Below the pieces are notes generated by a model. The model was not told the DNA's origin. It saw only the letters and a list, made by a program, of their open reading frames with translations, and made no database searches. Shown here piece after piece: positions 17,481-27,237 of a stretch of DNA of 64,000 nucleotides. The DNA is from an uncultured Eubacteriales bacterium (GTDB lineage: Bacteria > Bacillota > Clostridia > Lachnospirales > Lachnospiraceae), in NCBI GenBank assembly GCA_900545225.1, contig UQXZ01000001.1, positions 1 to 64,000 on the forward strand, given 5' to 3'. Numbering within the stretch: the stretch's first letter is position 1; each line of letters begins with the position of its first letter. The position numbers and the translations under genes are program-made.

Positions 17481-17555
17481 AATCCACCTGCTGATTAAAA
17501 TTCATATAATATTAAAATGTATATAAATTATTATCTTATATTACAAAAATAAAAT

Positions 17556-17601
17556 AAAGTAAAAAAAGAGGGGGATATCCCCCCTCTTTTTTTACTTTAT
17601 T
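17556..17601 (-). terminator. Very strong bidirectional terminator after tyrS
   Basis: A-run, GAGGGGG, ATAT loop, CCCCCCTC, T-run. The two arms together pair over almost 20 bp and are symmetrical, so both strands get a T-run. It overlaps the tyrS stop codon and separates tyrS from the response-regulator promoter. Confidence 0.93.
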
Positions 17602-18809
17602 ACTGCTTTGACAAATGTCTTTTTTCCTTTTTGAATAACAACACCGTCTTTCAGCTCATCTTTCGTGTATATTCTCTCTATAGTGTTAAGTTTTTCTCTG
17701 TTTTCGTACAAACCTCCCTGAGTTATGGTTCTTCTGATTTCAGACTTGGATTTACCGAGTCCCAGCTTAACACCAAGTGTAAGGATATCGATCTTTCCAT
17801 CCTCTAAATCATCTGCACTAAGCTCAACTTCAGGAATGTTGTCATTGCCACCTGCAAATACAGACTTGGCATCTTCAAGAGCCTTCTTAGCCTTTTCTTC
17901 GCCGTGTACAAGAGCTGTTACTTCATAAGCTAAGATTTCCTTTGCCTTGTTCAGTTCAGCACCTTCCCATGCTTCCATCTTCTTAATCTCTTCAAGAGGA
18001 ACAAATGTAAGCATCTTTAAGCACTTGATAACGTCAGCATCGTCAACATTTCTCCAGTACTGGAAGAACTCAAATGGAGTAGTCTTGTTCTCATCAAGCC
18101 ATAAAGCACCTGAAACTGTCTTACCCATCTTAATTCCCTGTGAGTTTGTAAGAAGAGGAATTGTCATGGCACTTGCATCCTTACCGAGCTTCTTTCTGAT
18201 AAGCTCAGTACCTGCAAGCATGTTACTCCACTGATCATCTCCACCAAATTCAAGGTTACATCCGTACTTAGTATAGAGTGTGTAGAAGTCAAATGCTTGC
18301 ATTACCATGTAGTTGAACTCAAGGAAGCTTAAGCCGTTCTCAAGTCTGTTCTTATAGCACTCAGCTCTGAGCATGATATTTACATTAAAATAAGGGCCGA
18401 TATCTCTGAGCATATCAATGTAGTTAACATTTCCAAGCCAGTCAGCATTGTTAACAAGGATAGCCTTGTCATCGCTGAAATCGATAAATCTCTCTAACTG
18501 CTTTTTGATAGCTGCAACATGAACATCTACCTGCTCCTTTGTGAGCATTTTTCTCATGTCTGTCTTTCCACTTGGATCACCAATTAAGGCTGTAGCTCCA
18601 CCGATAAGTGCTACAGGCTTGTTTCCGCCTGCCTGTAATCTCTTCATAAGTGAAAGTGTCATGAAGTGACCTGCATGTAAACTGTCTGCAGTTGGATCAA
18701 ATCCAATATAGAAGCATGCCTTACCTGAATTGATAAGTCCGCTTATTAATTCTTCATCAGTTGTCTGAGCAATAAGACCTCTCTCTTTTAATTCCTCATA
18801 TAATGTCAT
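17592..18809 (-). CDS. tyrS: Tyrosyl-tRNA synthetase
   Basis: Charges tRNA-Tyr with tyrosine in the cytoplasm. Class I signatures: HIGH-like HAGH (45-48) and KMSKS-like KMGKT, with FDPTADSLHAGH and QPAF-region residues typical of the bacterial TyrRS. A C-terminal S4-like RNA-binding domain covers about 335-405 (LGVKLGLGKSKSEIRRTITQGGLY). 405 aa. AGGGGA precedes the ATG. The 66-bp upstream gap is too short for a T-box leader, which many Firmicute tyrS genes have. Confidence 0.97.
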   Translation of the reverse strand: MTLYEELKERGLIAQTTDEELISGLINSGKACFYIGFDPTADSLHAGHFMTLSLMKRLQAGGNKPVALIGGATALIGDPSGKTDMRKMLTKEQVDVHVAAIKKQLERFIDFSDDKAILVNNADWLGNVNYIDMLRDIGPYFNVNIMLRAECYKNRLENGLSFLEFNYMVMQAFDFYTLYTKYGCNLEFGGDDQWSNMLAGTELIRKKLGKDASAMTIPLLTNSQGIKMGKTVSGALWLDENKTTPFEFFQYWRNVDDADVIKCLKMLTFVPLEEIKKMEAWEGAELNKAKEILAYEVTALVHGEEKAKKALEDAKSVFAGGNDNIPEVELSADDLEDGKIDILTLGVKLGLGKSKSEIRRTITQGGLYENREKLNTIERIYTKDELKDGVVIQKGKKTFVKAVIK

Positions 18810-18875
18810 AGTTTTCCCCTATCTGCGATTTACTTTTCCTTCAAATATACTATAAATTGATGTATTTATCTATTG

Positions 18876-19838
18876 TTATTCTGTCATATGAGTATGATTT
18901 TTTATGTGTTCACTGCAGTATTCGTAATTTCCCTTACAAATAGAACAATATCTGAATGTTTCGTTCTCATCATCTATGTCAGTCTTACCACAGACTGCAC
19001 ATACATGGATTGGTTTGTTATTACCAAATCCCCTTGTGGCATTTGTTGCCCTGTTCGGATTAGGACCTGCTCCTGAAGGTCCCTTATTAGGATTACCCCA
19101 GTATCCTGCTCCTGTACCAAATGATCCGCTGTTCATTCTCTTATAGAATTCTTTCTGTCTCTTCTTAGCCTTTGCCCTGCTGTTATTTAACAGGCTGAAT
19201 ACTAAGAGATTTACTAATGCAATTGCAGCGGCTGTTGCTTCTGCAGGTGTTCTTCCGATTCCGAAATAGCCTACTGTGTAAGGAATGTCCACAATATATG
19301 AAAGATATCCGCATACTACAGTACCTGCAATATACACAAAATCAATCACAGCGAGCCATTTTGCCTTTACAGGAATGAAGAACATAAATAAGAACATTAC
19401 GTTTGGTACTTCCATTGCAAATGCAATAAACATTGAGAAATTAATGTAATACATTGAAAGTACAAATATCTGACCTGTAAATACATATATCAATATGGAA
19501 CCAACTACAGTCATGGTCATTCCCATAAAGAAGAACACATTAAATTTAAATGCGCCCCATGCACGTTCCAGATTTCTTCCTATAAAGTAATAGATATACA
19601 GGACAAATATAAAAAATATAGGCGATGTAAGTGACGGCGGTTCAATTAAGAATGTAAATATTCTCCAGACCTGACCATGTAAAATCTCCGCAGGGTTTAA
19701 GTTTAATGCCATTACTGCGGAAAAATTGCCTGAAATATACAAAAAGTATCCTACTGCATATGCGATAATCACATAGAGCATAAGGTTTTTTATTGCATAT
19801 TTACCGATTTTCTTCTCCAGCTTATCAAGAAAACTCAT
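18876..19838 (-). CDS. Rhomboid-like membrane protein without catalytic Ser, with C-terminal zinc ribbon
   Basis: A 320-aa protein with about six hydrophobic segments (about 18-215). The segment NPAEILHGQVWRIFTFLIEPP resembles the rhomboid L1 loop with its Trp-Arg pair (W58, R59). No GxSG serine motif is seen in the later helices, so it is probably a pseudoprotease. After a Gly/Asn/Pro-rich linker (about 235-275) comes a four-Cys zinc ribbon: C280, C283, C298, C301, with C308 and H311 nearby. Function unknown. The nearest ribosome site (AAAGGAAT) is 15 nt from the ATG, unusually far. It lies 66 bp upstream of tyrS on the same strand. Confidence 0.7.
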   Translation of the reverse strand: MSFLDKLEKKIGKYAIKNLMLYVIIAYAVGYFLYISGNFSAVMALNLNPAEILHGQVWRIFTFLIEPPSLTSPIFFIFVLYIYYFIGRNLERAWGAFKFNVFFFMGMTMTVVGSILIYVFTGQIFVLSMYYINFSMFIAFAMEVPNVMFLFMFFIPVKAKWLAVIDFVYIAGTVVCGYLSYIVDIPYTVGYFGIGRTPAEATAAAIALVNLLVFSLLNNSRAKAKKRQKEFYKRMNSGSFGTGAGYWGNPNKGPSGAGPNPNRATNATRGFGNNKPIHVCAVCGKTDIDDENETFRYCSICKGNYEYCSEHIKNHTHMTE

Positions 19839-19867
19839 AAATATTTATCACTATTCCTTTCTTTAAT

Positions 19868-19890
19868 ATCAGCTTCAACATCAGCTTCAA
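19868..19890. repeat. Two 11-bp direct repeats upstream of the rhomboid-like gene
   Basis: ATCAGCTTCAA occurs at 19868-19878 and again at 19880-19890, a period of 12 bp, about 30 bp upstream of the start. It may be a regulator site or chance. Confidence 0.35.
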
Positions 19891-20090
19891 AATTAACTCG
19901 TTAAATTCTTTGTATAATATCAATTTAATACCTTAATTGCAACATACACACTTACTCTCCTGCCCTGTAAATATCAAAGATTACCTATAATTATACACAT
20001 AATTACCATTGATTATTGAATTTAAGTTTTTTTGATTATATAGTATCCATTATACTTAACATTGTTAACTATTTATGTAGGGGGTGTGGG

Positions 20091-20108
20091 ATATATTTTC
20101 GAATATAT
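20091..20108 (+). promoter_or_regulatory. Perfect hairpin with TTCG loop in the leader of the activase gene
   Basis: ATATATT (20091-20097), TTCG loop, AATATAT (20102-20108). It lies between the G-rich ribosome-site candidate AGGGGG (20079-20084) and the ATG at 20120. It may sequester or bridge the start region, as at 5701-5716. Confidence 0.35.
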
Positions 20109-20119
20109 TCCTTAAATAT

Positions 20120-23100
20120 ATGAATACATATTACTTAGGAATAGATATAGGTTCCACAACTGTAAAGGTTGTTATATTAAATAAAGAAAATGAAGTGCTG
20201 TTTCGTGAATACAGACGACATTTCGCAAATATTCAGGAAACAGTTGCGGACCTTCTTGAAGAATCAAGGGAAAAACTTGGGGAATACAATGTAAGAACAT
20301 GTATTACAGGTTCAGGTGGTCTCGCCTTAGCCGATAAAATGGGTGTTGAGTTTACACAGGAAGTTGCTGCCGTTGCAGACGCCATTTCCCTTAAGGCTCC
20401 ACAGACTGACGTAGCCATTGAGCTTGGTGGAGAAGATGCAAAAATTATTTACTTTAAGGGCGGATTAGATCAGAGAATGAATGGTATTTGTGCTGGCGGT
20501 ACAGGTTCATTTATTGATCAGATGGCATCTCTTCTTAAGACAGATGCACAGGGACTTAATGAATATGCAAAGGATTATAAGTCAATCTATCCTATTGCTG
20601 CCCGTTGTGGTGTATTTGCCAAGACTGACATTCAGCCACTTATTAATGAAGGAGCAACAAAGGAAGATTTGTCTGCTTCTATTTTTCAGGCTGTTGTAAA
20701 TCAGACTATTGCCGGACTCGCCTGTGGTAAGCCTATTCGTGGCCACGTTGCATTTTTAGGCGGACCTCTTCATTTCTTATCTGAGCTTCGTAACGCTTTC
20801 ATAAGAACTCTTGAGCTTACAGATGACGAAATAATTGTTCCTGAGAATTCTCACCTTTTTGCGGCTCTCGGTTCTGCCGTACATGCCATGAAGGAAGGAG
20901 ATAATCTCTATAGCGTTGATGAGCTTATCGAAATGCTTAGAAAGGGAATTCATTTAGCTGTTGAAGTTCAGCGACTTGATTCTCTCTTTAATAATGAAGA
21001 AGAATATGATGAATTCATTGTAAGACATTCTAAGGATTCCGTTAAAAAGAGAGATTTAGCAACATACAAAGGAAAGGCATTCTTAGGAATCGACGCCGGT
21101 TCTACAACTACTAAGATTGCTCTTATCGGTGAGGATGGTTCACTTCTCTATTCATTCTACAGCAGTAATAACGGTGCCTTAATTGATACTACTATCAAAG
21201 GCCTTACAGAATTATATGAGAAGCTTCCTGAAGGTGTTGAAATTGTATCCGGATGTTCAACAGGTTACGGTGAAGCTCTTATTAAGTCAGCATTACGCCT
21301 TCCTGAAGGTGAAGTTGAGACAATTTCTCACTACACTGCTGCCGCTTTCTTTGATCCTGAAGTAGACTGTATTATCGATATCGGTGGTCAGGATATGAAA
21401 TGTATCAAGATCAAGGACAACACTGTAGATTCAGTTATGCTTAACGAAGCATGTTCATCAGGATGTGGTTCATTTATCGAGACATTTGCCAATTCATTGG
21501 AGTATGCAGTTTCTGACTTTGCCAAAGAAGCTTTACTTGCGGAAAATCCTGTGGATTTAGGTTCCAGATGTACCGTATTCATGAATTCAAATGTTAAACA
21601 GGCACAGAAGGAAGGCGCCAGTGTAGGTGATATTTCAGCGGGACTTGCATATTCTGTAATTAAAAATGCTATTTATAAGGTTATTAAGCTTTCTGATCCT
21701 TCAAAGCTTGGTGATCACATTGTTGTTCAGGGCGGAACATTTTATAACAATGCGGTTCTTCGAAGCTTTGAGAAAATCGTTGGCAAAGACGTTGTAAGAC
21801 CTGACATTTCCGGTATCATGGGTGCATTTGGTGCCGCTCTTATTGCTAAGGAAAGATACCACGGAATAGATGCTGAAATATTAACTTTAGATGAATTAAA
21901 GAATCTATCATATACTGCTACACATGCACGTTGCGGATTATGCGAAAATAACTGTCACCTTACAGTTAATAAATTCTCAGACGGACATAAATTCATTACA
22001 GGTAACAGATGTGAAAGACCTGTTAAAAACATCAACAATGAGCACAAGAAGGATTTACCAAACCTTTTTGAATATAAGTTAGAGAGACTCTTTGACTACT
22101 ACACACCTTTAACTGATGAGGAAGCTACAAGAGGCACAATCGGACTTCCAAGAGCCTTAAATATGTATGAGAACTATCCGTTCTGGTTTACATTTTTTAC
22201 TAAGCTTGGATATAAGGTAGTACTCTCACCTCCATCATCAAAGAGCTTATATCTCTTAGGTATTGAATCAATTCCTTCAGAGTCAGTATGTTACCCTGCA
22301 AAGCTTGTTCATGGTCACATTGAATGGCTTATTAAAAATGGAGTTAAGGATATTTTTTATCCATGTATTCCATATGAACATAAGGAACAGAAAGATTCAA
22401 ACAACCACTTCAATTGTCCTATTGTTACTTCATATGCAGAGAATATCCAGAACAACATGGAAACTCTCCATACAGAAAATATTAACTTTATGGCGCCATA
22501 CCTTTCACTTGAGAATACAAGTATTTTAAAGAAGAGATTAAATGAAATCTTCCCTGACATTCCTAAATCCCTTATTAATGCCGCTATCGATAAGGCATGG
22601 GATGAAATGCTTAAGTCAAAAGAGGATATTCAGAAGAAGGGTGAAGAAGTTTTAGATTTCCTTGAAAAGACAGGCGAACACGGAATCGTCGTTTCAGGAA
22701 GACCATATCACGCAGACCCTGAAATTAACCACGGTATCCCAGAACTTATTAATTCTCTCGGAATTGCAGTACTTACTGAGGATTCTATTGCTCATCTTGG
22801 AAAGGTTGAAAGACCGCTTATTGTTCTTGACCAGTGGATGTACCATTCAAGACTTTATGCAGCGGCCAGTGTTGTTAAGGAAAGAGACGATCTTGATTTA
22901 ATTCAGCTTACATCATTTGGTTGTGGTCTTGATGCGGTAACAAGTGACGGTGTAAATGATATTCTTAAGAATTCTGACAAGCTCTACACTCTCATTAAGA
23001 TTGATGAGATTAATAACTTAGGTGCTGCAAGAATCCGTATCCGTTCTCTCCTTGCTGCTATCAGAAGCCGTAAAGAGAAAAATGAACAGAGAAAACACAG

Positions 23101-24385
23101 ACCTTCTCATATGAGAAGAATTGAGTTCACTGATGAAATGAGAGAAAAATATACAATTCTCTGTCCATCAATGTCTCCGATTCACTTTGACCTTGTTGAA
23201 CCTGCCATGCGTTCATCAGGATATAACTTCGTCGTTCTTGACAATGATGGACGAGCTGCCGTTGATACAGGTGTTAAATATGTTAATAATGATGCCTGCT
23301 ACCCTTCAATGATGGTTGTAGGACAGATTATGAACGCTCTTAACTCCGGTAAATATGACTTAAATCGTACTGCTCTTCTTATCACTCAGACAGGTGGCGG
23401 ATGCCGAGCTTCAAACTACGTAGGATTTATCAGAAGAGCCATTGCTGAAGCAGGTTACGATCATATCCCCCTTATTGCAGTCAGTGCTCAAGTGTTCGAG
23501 CATAACAGCGGTATGATCTACGATATCAACATGGGTATTAAGGTATTTGCCGCAATCATTTACGGTGACCTCTTTATGAACATGGTTTATCGTATGAGAC
23601 CATATGAAAAAGTTCCGGGCAGTGTTAATGCTATGCATAAGAAATGGGTTGATATCTGTACTGAACAGTTAAGTCAGAAGAAACTCAAGCTTAAAGACCT
23701 TAAGAAGACAATCCGTGCAATGGTAAATGATTTTGACAACATCCCTATTACTGATAAGGTTAAACCAAGAGTCGGTGTTGTAGGTGAAATCCTTGTTAAA
23801 TATTTACCTTCCGCAAATATGGAAATGGTTGACTTACTAGAGTCAGAAGGTGCTGAGGCCGTTGTTCCGGGACTTATCGGATTCCTTTACTATATTGTTA
23901 AAAATGCAATATTTAAAAAAGATAACCTTGGAGCATCCAAACTCTTTGCATTCTTCAACACTCTCGCTAAGAAGTTTATTGATTTCTTTAATAAGACTGC
24001 AGTAAAGGCACTTGCTGAGAGCAAGCATTTCGAGCCACCAATGCCTATTGATGAGGTAGCAGCTCTTGCTACACCATTTGTTTCACTTGGTAACCAGACA
24101 GGTGAAGGTTGGCTCCTTACAGGTGAAATGGTTGAGCTTATTAAGAGTGGCGTACCAAATATCGTATGCTGTCAGCCATTTGGATGTCTACCTAACCATA
24201 TCGTTGGTAAGGGTGTTATCAAGGGATTAAAGGAAGCTTATCCTGAGGCTAACATCACTGCCATCGACTTTGATCCGGGTGCATCACAGGTTAACCAGAT
24301 TAACAGAATTAAGCTTATGCTGACTTCTGCGAAGCAGGCATTGGAGAAAGAAAAGAACGTAAATGCTGTTTCTAATGAGGCGTAA
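20120..24385 (+). CDS. Giant acyl-CoA dehydratase activase (two BcrAD/BadFG ATPase domains plus HgdB-like C-terminus)
   Basis: A fusion protein of about 1,421 aa. It has two ASKHA ATPase domains of the 2-hydroxyglutaryl-CoA dehydratase activator type, starting YYLGIDIGSTTVKVV and FLGIDAGSTTTKIAL (about residue 320), each with GGQDMK- or GGEDAK-type motifs and a Gly-Ser-Phe-Ile segment with Cys for the iron-sulfur cluster. Then come a Cys-rich motif (CGLCENNCH, about 625), a DUF2229-type region (about 670-1000) and a dehydratase-like C-terminus with CRASNYVGF. The family is common in anaerobic Firmicutes; the substrate is not established. No dehydratase subunits are nearby. GTG 20084 is an alternative start; neither has a well-placed ribosome site. 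Confidence 0.88.
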   Translation: MNTYYLGIDIGSTTVKVVILNKENEVLFREYRRHFANIQETVADLLEESREKLGEYNVRTCITGSGGLALADKMGVEFTQEVAAVADAISLKAPQTDVAIELGGEDAKIIYFKGGLDQRMNGICAGGTGSFIDQMASLLKTDAQGLNEYAKDYKSIYPIAARCGVFAKTDIQPLINEGATKEDLSASIFQAVVNQTIAGLACGKPIRGHVAFLGGPLHFLSELRNAFIRTLELTDDEIIVPENSHLFAALGSAVHAMKEGDNLYSVDELIEMLRKGIHLAVEVQRLDSLFNNEEEYDEFIVRHSKDSVKKRDLATYKGKAFLGIDAGSTTTKIALIGEDGSLLYSFYSSNNGALIDTTIKGLTELYEKLPEGVEIVSGCSTGYGEALIKSALRLPEGEVETISHYTAAAFFDPEVDCIIDIGGQDMKCIKIKDNTVDSVMLNEACSSGCGSFIETFANSLEYAVSDFAKEALLAENPVDLGSRCTVFMNSNVKQAQKEGASVGDISAGLAYSVIKNAIYKVIKLSDPSKLGDHIVVQGGTFYNNAVLRSFEKIVGKDVVRPDISGIMGAFGAALIAKERYHGIDAEILTLDELKNLSYTATHARCGLCENNCHLTVNKFSDGHKFITGNRCERPVKNINNEHKKDLPNLFEYKLERLFDYYTPLTDEEATRGTIGLPRALNMYENYPFWFTFFTKLGYKVVLSPPSSKSLYLLGIESIPSESVCYPAKLVHGHIEWLIKNGVKDIFYPCIPYEHKEQKDSNNHFNCPIVTSYAENIQNNMETLHTENINFMAPYLSLENTSILKKRLNEIFPDIPKSLINAAIDKAWDEMLKSKEDIQKKGEEVLDFLEKTGEHGIVVSGRPYHADPEINHGIPELINSLGIAVLTEDSIAHLGKVERPLIVLDQWMYHSRLYAAASVVKERDDLDLIQLTSFGCGLDAVTSDGVNDILKNSDKLYTLIKIDEINNLGAARIRIRSLLAAIRSRKEKNEQRKHRPSHMRRIEFTDEMREKYTILCPSMSPIHFDLVEPAMRSSGYNFVVLDNDGRAAVDTGVKYVNNDACYPSMMVVGQIMNALNSGKYDLNRTALLITQTGGGCRASNYVGFIRRAIAEAGYDHIPLIAVSAQVFEHNSGMIYDINMGIKVFAAIIYGDLFMNMVYRMRPYEKVPGSVNAMHKKWVDICTEQLSQKKLKLKDLKKTIRAMVNDFDNIPITDKVKPRVGVVGEILVKYLPSANMEMVDLLESEGAEAVVPGLIGFLYYIVKNAIFKKDNLGASKLFAFFNTLAKKFIDFFNKTAVKALAESKHFEPPMPIDEVAALATPFVSLGNQTGEGWLLTGEMVELIKSGVPNIVCCQPFGCLPNHIVGKGVIKGLKEAYPEANITAIDFDPGASQVNQINRIKLMLTSAKQALEKEKNVNAVSNEA

Positions 24386-24422
24386 GGTGAAGTTACAATA
24401 ACTAAATCAACTTGATTAAAAT

Positions 24423-24468
24423 AAAAAAGACTGTATCCGTGCTAAAAATGCACGTATACAGTCTTTTT
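24423..24468 (+). terminator. Bidirectional terminator between the activase and LOG genes
   Basis: AAAAAGACTGTAT, one mismatch, CGTGC, loop, GCACG and the mirrored arm, then seven T. The A-run on the left serves the convergent minus-strand gene. Confidence 0.92.
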
Positions 24469-25014
24469 TTATTTTTTATTTAAACTGTCGATATATGCAG
24501 TCATTTCTTCATATGTATCTATGAATTTAACGTTTGCTACTTCTTCTGCCTTTACGAAGCCTTCTTCGATCATTTTTTCAGCGAGAATCTTTAATGAATC
24601 GTAGAAACCGTTAAGGTTAAAGATTATGCTCTTTTCCTTAACAACATCGATTCTTGTAAGAGAGATTACTTCTGAGATTTCTTCGATAGTTCCAGGACCA
24701 CCCGGAAATGCGATGAATAAATCACCAAGTTCCATCATTTTCTTTTTTCTCTCTCTGATAGAAGGAACAATAAAAGTTTCTGTTAAATCCTCCCTGCAGC
24801 CCTCTCTCTTGTATAAAACTTCGGCAAATACACCATATACCTTACCGCCGGCCTTTAATACATTGTCAGATACTGATCCCATAAGGCCTTTTCCTGATGC
24901 ACCGTATACTAATGTATGTCCGTTTTCGCCTATCCATGTACCAAACTTTTCTGCCATTTCACGATAAACAGGTGTATTACCAAAATTTGATCCACAATAA
25001 ACTGTTATATTCAT
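24469..25014 (-). CDS. LOG-family (TIGR00730) Rossmann-fold nucleotide hydrolase
   Basis: A 181-aa cytoplasmic protein of the Lonely Guy family, often annotated as cytokinin riboside 5'-monophosphate phosphoribohydrolase. The hallmark PGGPGTIEE is at 104-112, with Arg/Lys-rich RERKKKMMELGD just before it. Bacterial members release bases from nucleoside monophosphates; the in vivo substrate here is unknown. Ribosome site AAAGGGGG. It lies 124 bp downstream of ung on the same strand, so it may have its own promoter. Confidence 0.87.
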   Translation of the reverse strand: MNITVYCGSNFGNTPVYREMAEKFGTWIGENGHTLVYGASGKGLMGSVSDNVLKAGGKVYGVFAEVLYKREGCREDLTETFIVPSIRERKKKMMELGDLFIAFPGGPGTIEEISEVISLTRIDVVKEKSIIFNLNGFYDSLKILAEKMIEEGFVKAEEVANVKFIDTYEEMTAYIDSLNKK

Positions 25015-25138
25015 TGTTCCCCCTTTCCACTTCCAGCCTGGAAAAATCCATTTAAGTGTATATATTTACTTTCATATATGCTTTTATTTTGCATAATACT
25101 TTTAAATGCAGTTTTCTTATTTCTATTGGAAAATGCAT

Positions 25139-25816
25139 TTATATATTTTCTATCTGCCAGTCAATTGGCTCTTCACCATGCTCAACAAGGAATTCATTTG
25201 CCTTTGAAAAATGCTTACATCCAAAGAAGCCTCTGTATGATGACATAGGACTTGGATGAGCAGCTGTAAGTACCAGATGATTCTTATTGGTAAGCATGGA
25301 CATTTTACTTTTTGCAGATGCTCCCCATAGCATAAAGCAGATAGGTCTGTCCGATTTATTTAATATTTCAATAATTGAATCTGTAAATGTCTCCCAGCCG
25401 ATTCCCTTGTGAGACAGTGGCCGATGGGCTCTTACAGTAAGAATTGTATTGAGAAGCAGAACGCCTTGTCTGGCCCATTTGGTCAAATCTCCGTTGTTGG
25501 GAATGTAGCAGCCAAGATCATCACGTAGCTCTTTATAGATATTAAGAAGTGATGGAGGAATTGCAACTCCCTTATTAACTGAGAATGACAGACCGTGAGC
25601 CTGTCCTGCATTGTGATACGGATCCTGTCCCAGTATCACTACTTTTACTTTATCCAGTGGAGTACTTCTTAATGCATTTAAAATATCGCTTTTAGGCGGA
25701 TATATTGGAGTTTCTTTCTGATACTCCATAATCACAAAATTATAAAGCTGTTTAAAATATGGCTTTTCGAACTCATCTTTAAGAGCCTCGCCCCATGTAT
25801 TTAATTCTTCTGACAT
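25139..25816 (-). CDS. ung: Uracil-DNA glycosylase (family 1)
   Basis: Removes uracil from DNA to start base-excision repair. The water-activating motif GQDPYHNAGQAHGLSF holds Asp65, and the DNA-intercalation motif HPSPMSSYRGFFG holds His187. 225 aa, typical. It sits 16 bp after hisF at the end of the operon topB-hexapeptide gene-mtaB-hisH-hisF-ung. Confidence 0.97.
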   Translation of the reverse strand: MSEELNTWGEALKDEFEKPYFKQLYNFVIMEYQKETPIYPPKSDILNALRSTPLDKVKVVILGQDPYHNAGQAHGLSFSVNKGVAIPPSLLNIYKELRDDLGCYIPNNGDLTKWARQGVLLLNTILTVRAHRPLSHKGIGWETFTDSIIEILNKSDRPICFMLWGASAKSKMSMLTNKNHLVLTAAHPSPMSSYRGFFGCKHFSKANEFLVEHGEEPIDWQIENI

Positions 25817-25832
25817 ATAACCTTCTTTAAAC

Positions 25833-26591
25833 TTATAATCTTACTGATATTCCGTTTTCTCTTAAATACTCTTTTAATTCTTTAATGCTGATCTCATTAA
25901 AATGGAATAATGATGCTGCAAGAGCCGCATCTGCTCCGCCTCCCTTAAATGCATGAAGGAAGTCTTCCATACATCCCGCACCACCTGATGCAATTACAGG
26001 AATTGAAACGCTGTCTGATATCGCCTTTGTAAGTGCGATATCATAACCCTTTTTCTGGCCATCCTCATCCATACTTGTAAGAAGAATTTCACCTGCACCA
26101 AGACGCTCAGCATCCTTTGCCCACTGTACGGCATCAATGCCTGTATCGATTCTTCCACCTGAACGGTAAATGTTCCAGCCGCCGTCTTCTCTCTTCTTTG
26201 CATCAATGGCAACAACTACACACTGTGAACCGAACTTCTTTGCAGCATCAGTGATAAGCTGTGGATTAAGAATTGCAGCTGAGTTAACTGAAATTTTGTC
26301 GGCACCTTCTCTTAACAATACCTTAAAGTCGTCTATTGTTCTGATTCCGCCACCAACTGTAAATGGAATAAATACTTCCTTAGCAACCTTTCTTACAAGA
26401 TCTACTGTTGTATTTCTGTCATCAGATGTTGCTGTTATATCTAAGAATACAAGTTCGTCAGCCCCGTCTGCGTCATATTTCTTCGCAACTTCAATAGGAT
26501 CTCCCGCATCTCTAAGATTAACAAATGATGTTCCCTTTACAACTCTTCCGTCCTTGCAATCCAAGCAAGGTATTATCCTTTTTGTAAACAT
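25833..26591 (-). CDS. hisF: Imidazole glycerol phosphate synthase subunit HisF (cyclase)
   Basis: Makes imidazole glycerol phosphate and AICAR from PRFAR and ammonia in histidine synthesis. A complete (beta-alpha)8 barrel of 252 aa with the catalytic pair Asp11 (PCLDCKDG) and Asp130 (VVVAIDAK), and phosphate-binding loops TVGGGIRT and IASGGAG. It lies 7 bp after hisH, with which it forms the heterodimer. Confidence 0.97.
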   Translation of the reverse strand: MFTKRIIPCLDCKDGRVVKGTSFVNLRDAGDPIEVAKKYDADGADELVFLDITATSDDRNTTVDLVRKVAKEVFIPFTVGGGIRTIDDFKVLLREGADKISVNSAAILNPQLITDAAKKFGSQCVVVAIDAKKREDGGWNIYRSGGRIDTGIDAVQWAKDAERLGAGEILLTSMDEDGQKKGYDIALTKAISDSVSIPVIASGGAGCMEDFLHAFKGGGADAALAASLFHFNEISIKELKEYLRENGISVRL

Positions 26592-26598
26592 ATTTATC

Positions 26599-27210
26599 TC
26601 ACTTTATCTCTAAAAAATTCTTTAAAATATGAAGGCCTGTATTACTGCTCTTTTCAGGATGGAACTGGCATCCGAATACATTTCCCTTCTCAACTACAAC
26701 ATCCATTGATGTAGTGTAATCACATGTTGCAGCAATCTCTGCCTTGTTATCTGCATCGGCATAAAATGAATGAACAAAGTATACATAAGACTCAGCATCA
26801 ATACCATTTAAGATACGGCTGTCCTTATTTGTAATATTCAGATTATTCCAGCCCATGTGAGGTATTTTAAATGAATCCTTTGCAGGGATTTTCTTTATGC
26901 TTCCTTTAACGATGGAAAGACCTTCAACTCCCATATCTTCTTCACTACTGTCAAAAAGAATCTGCATTCCGAGACAAATGCCAAGAAACGGATTACCGCT
27001 CTTTGCATAATCTCTGATTGTCTCTACAAGGTCATATTTCTTAAGGTTTTTCATGGCATGACCAAATGCACCTACACCAGGTAAAATAACTCTGTCTGCA
27101 GACTTTATTACGTTTTTATCATTTGAAAGTACAACTTCACTTCCAAGATGCTGAATTGCCTTTTCAACACTTTTAATGTTGCCGGCATCATAGTCAATAA
27201 TTACAACCAC
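26599..27210 (-). CDS. hisH: Imidazole glycerol phosphate synthase subunit HisH (glutaminase)
   Basis: Class I glutamine amidotransferase that feeds ammonia to HisF. The triad is Cys79 (LGICLGMQ), His184 and Glu186 (CQFHPEKS). 203 aa. The start is a GTG with AGGAG 7 nt upstream. Only hisH and hisF are present here; the other histidine genes must be elsewhere, which is uncommon because his genes usually cluster. Confidence 0.96.
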   Translation of the reverse strand: MVVIIDYDAGNIKSVEKAIQHLGSEVVLSNDKNVIKSADRVILPGVGAFGHAMKNLKKYDLVETIRDYAKSGNPFLGICLGMQILFDSSEEDMGVEGLSIVKGSIKKIPAKDSFKIPHMGWNNLNITNKDSRILNGIDAESYVYFVHSFYADADNKAEIAATCDYTTSMDVVVEKGNVFGCQFHPEKSSNTGLHILKNFLEIK

Positions 27211-27237
27211 AAGTTTTCTCCTTTTGTAATCAGGATT

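Noticed and set aside
18810..18875. T-box leader before tyrS
   Set aside because: The 66-bp gap is too short and has no T-box sequence or terminator/antiterminator pair.
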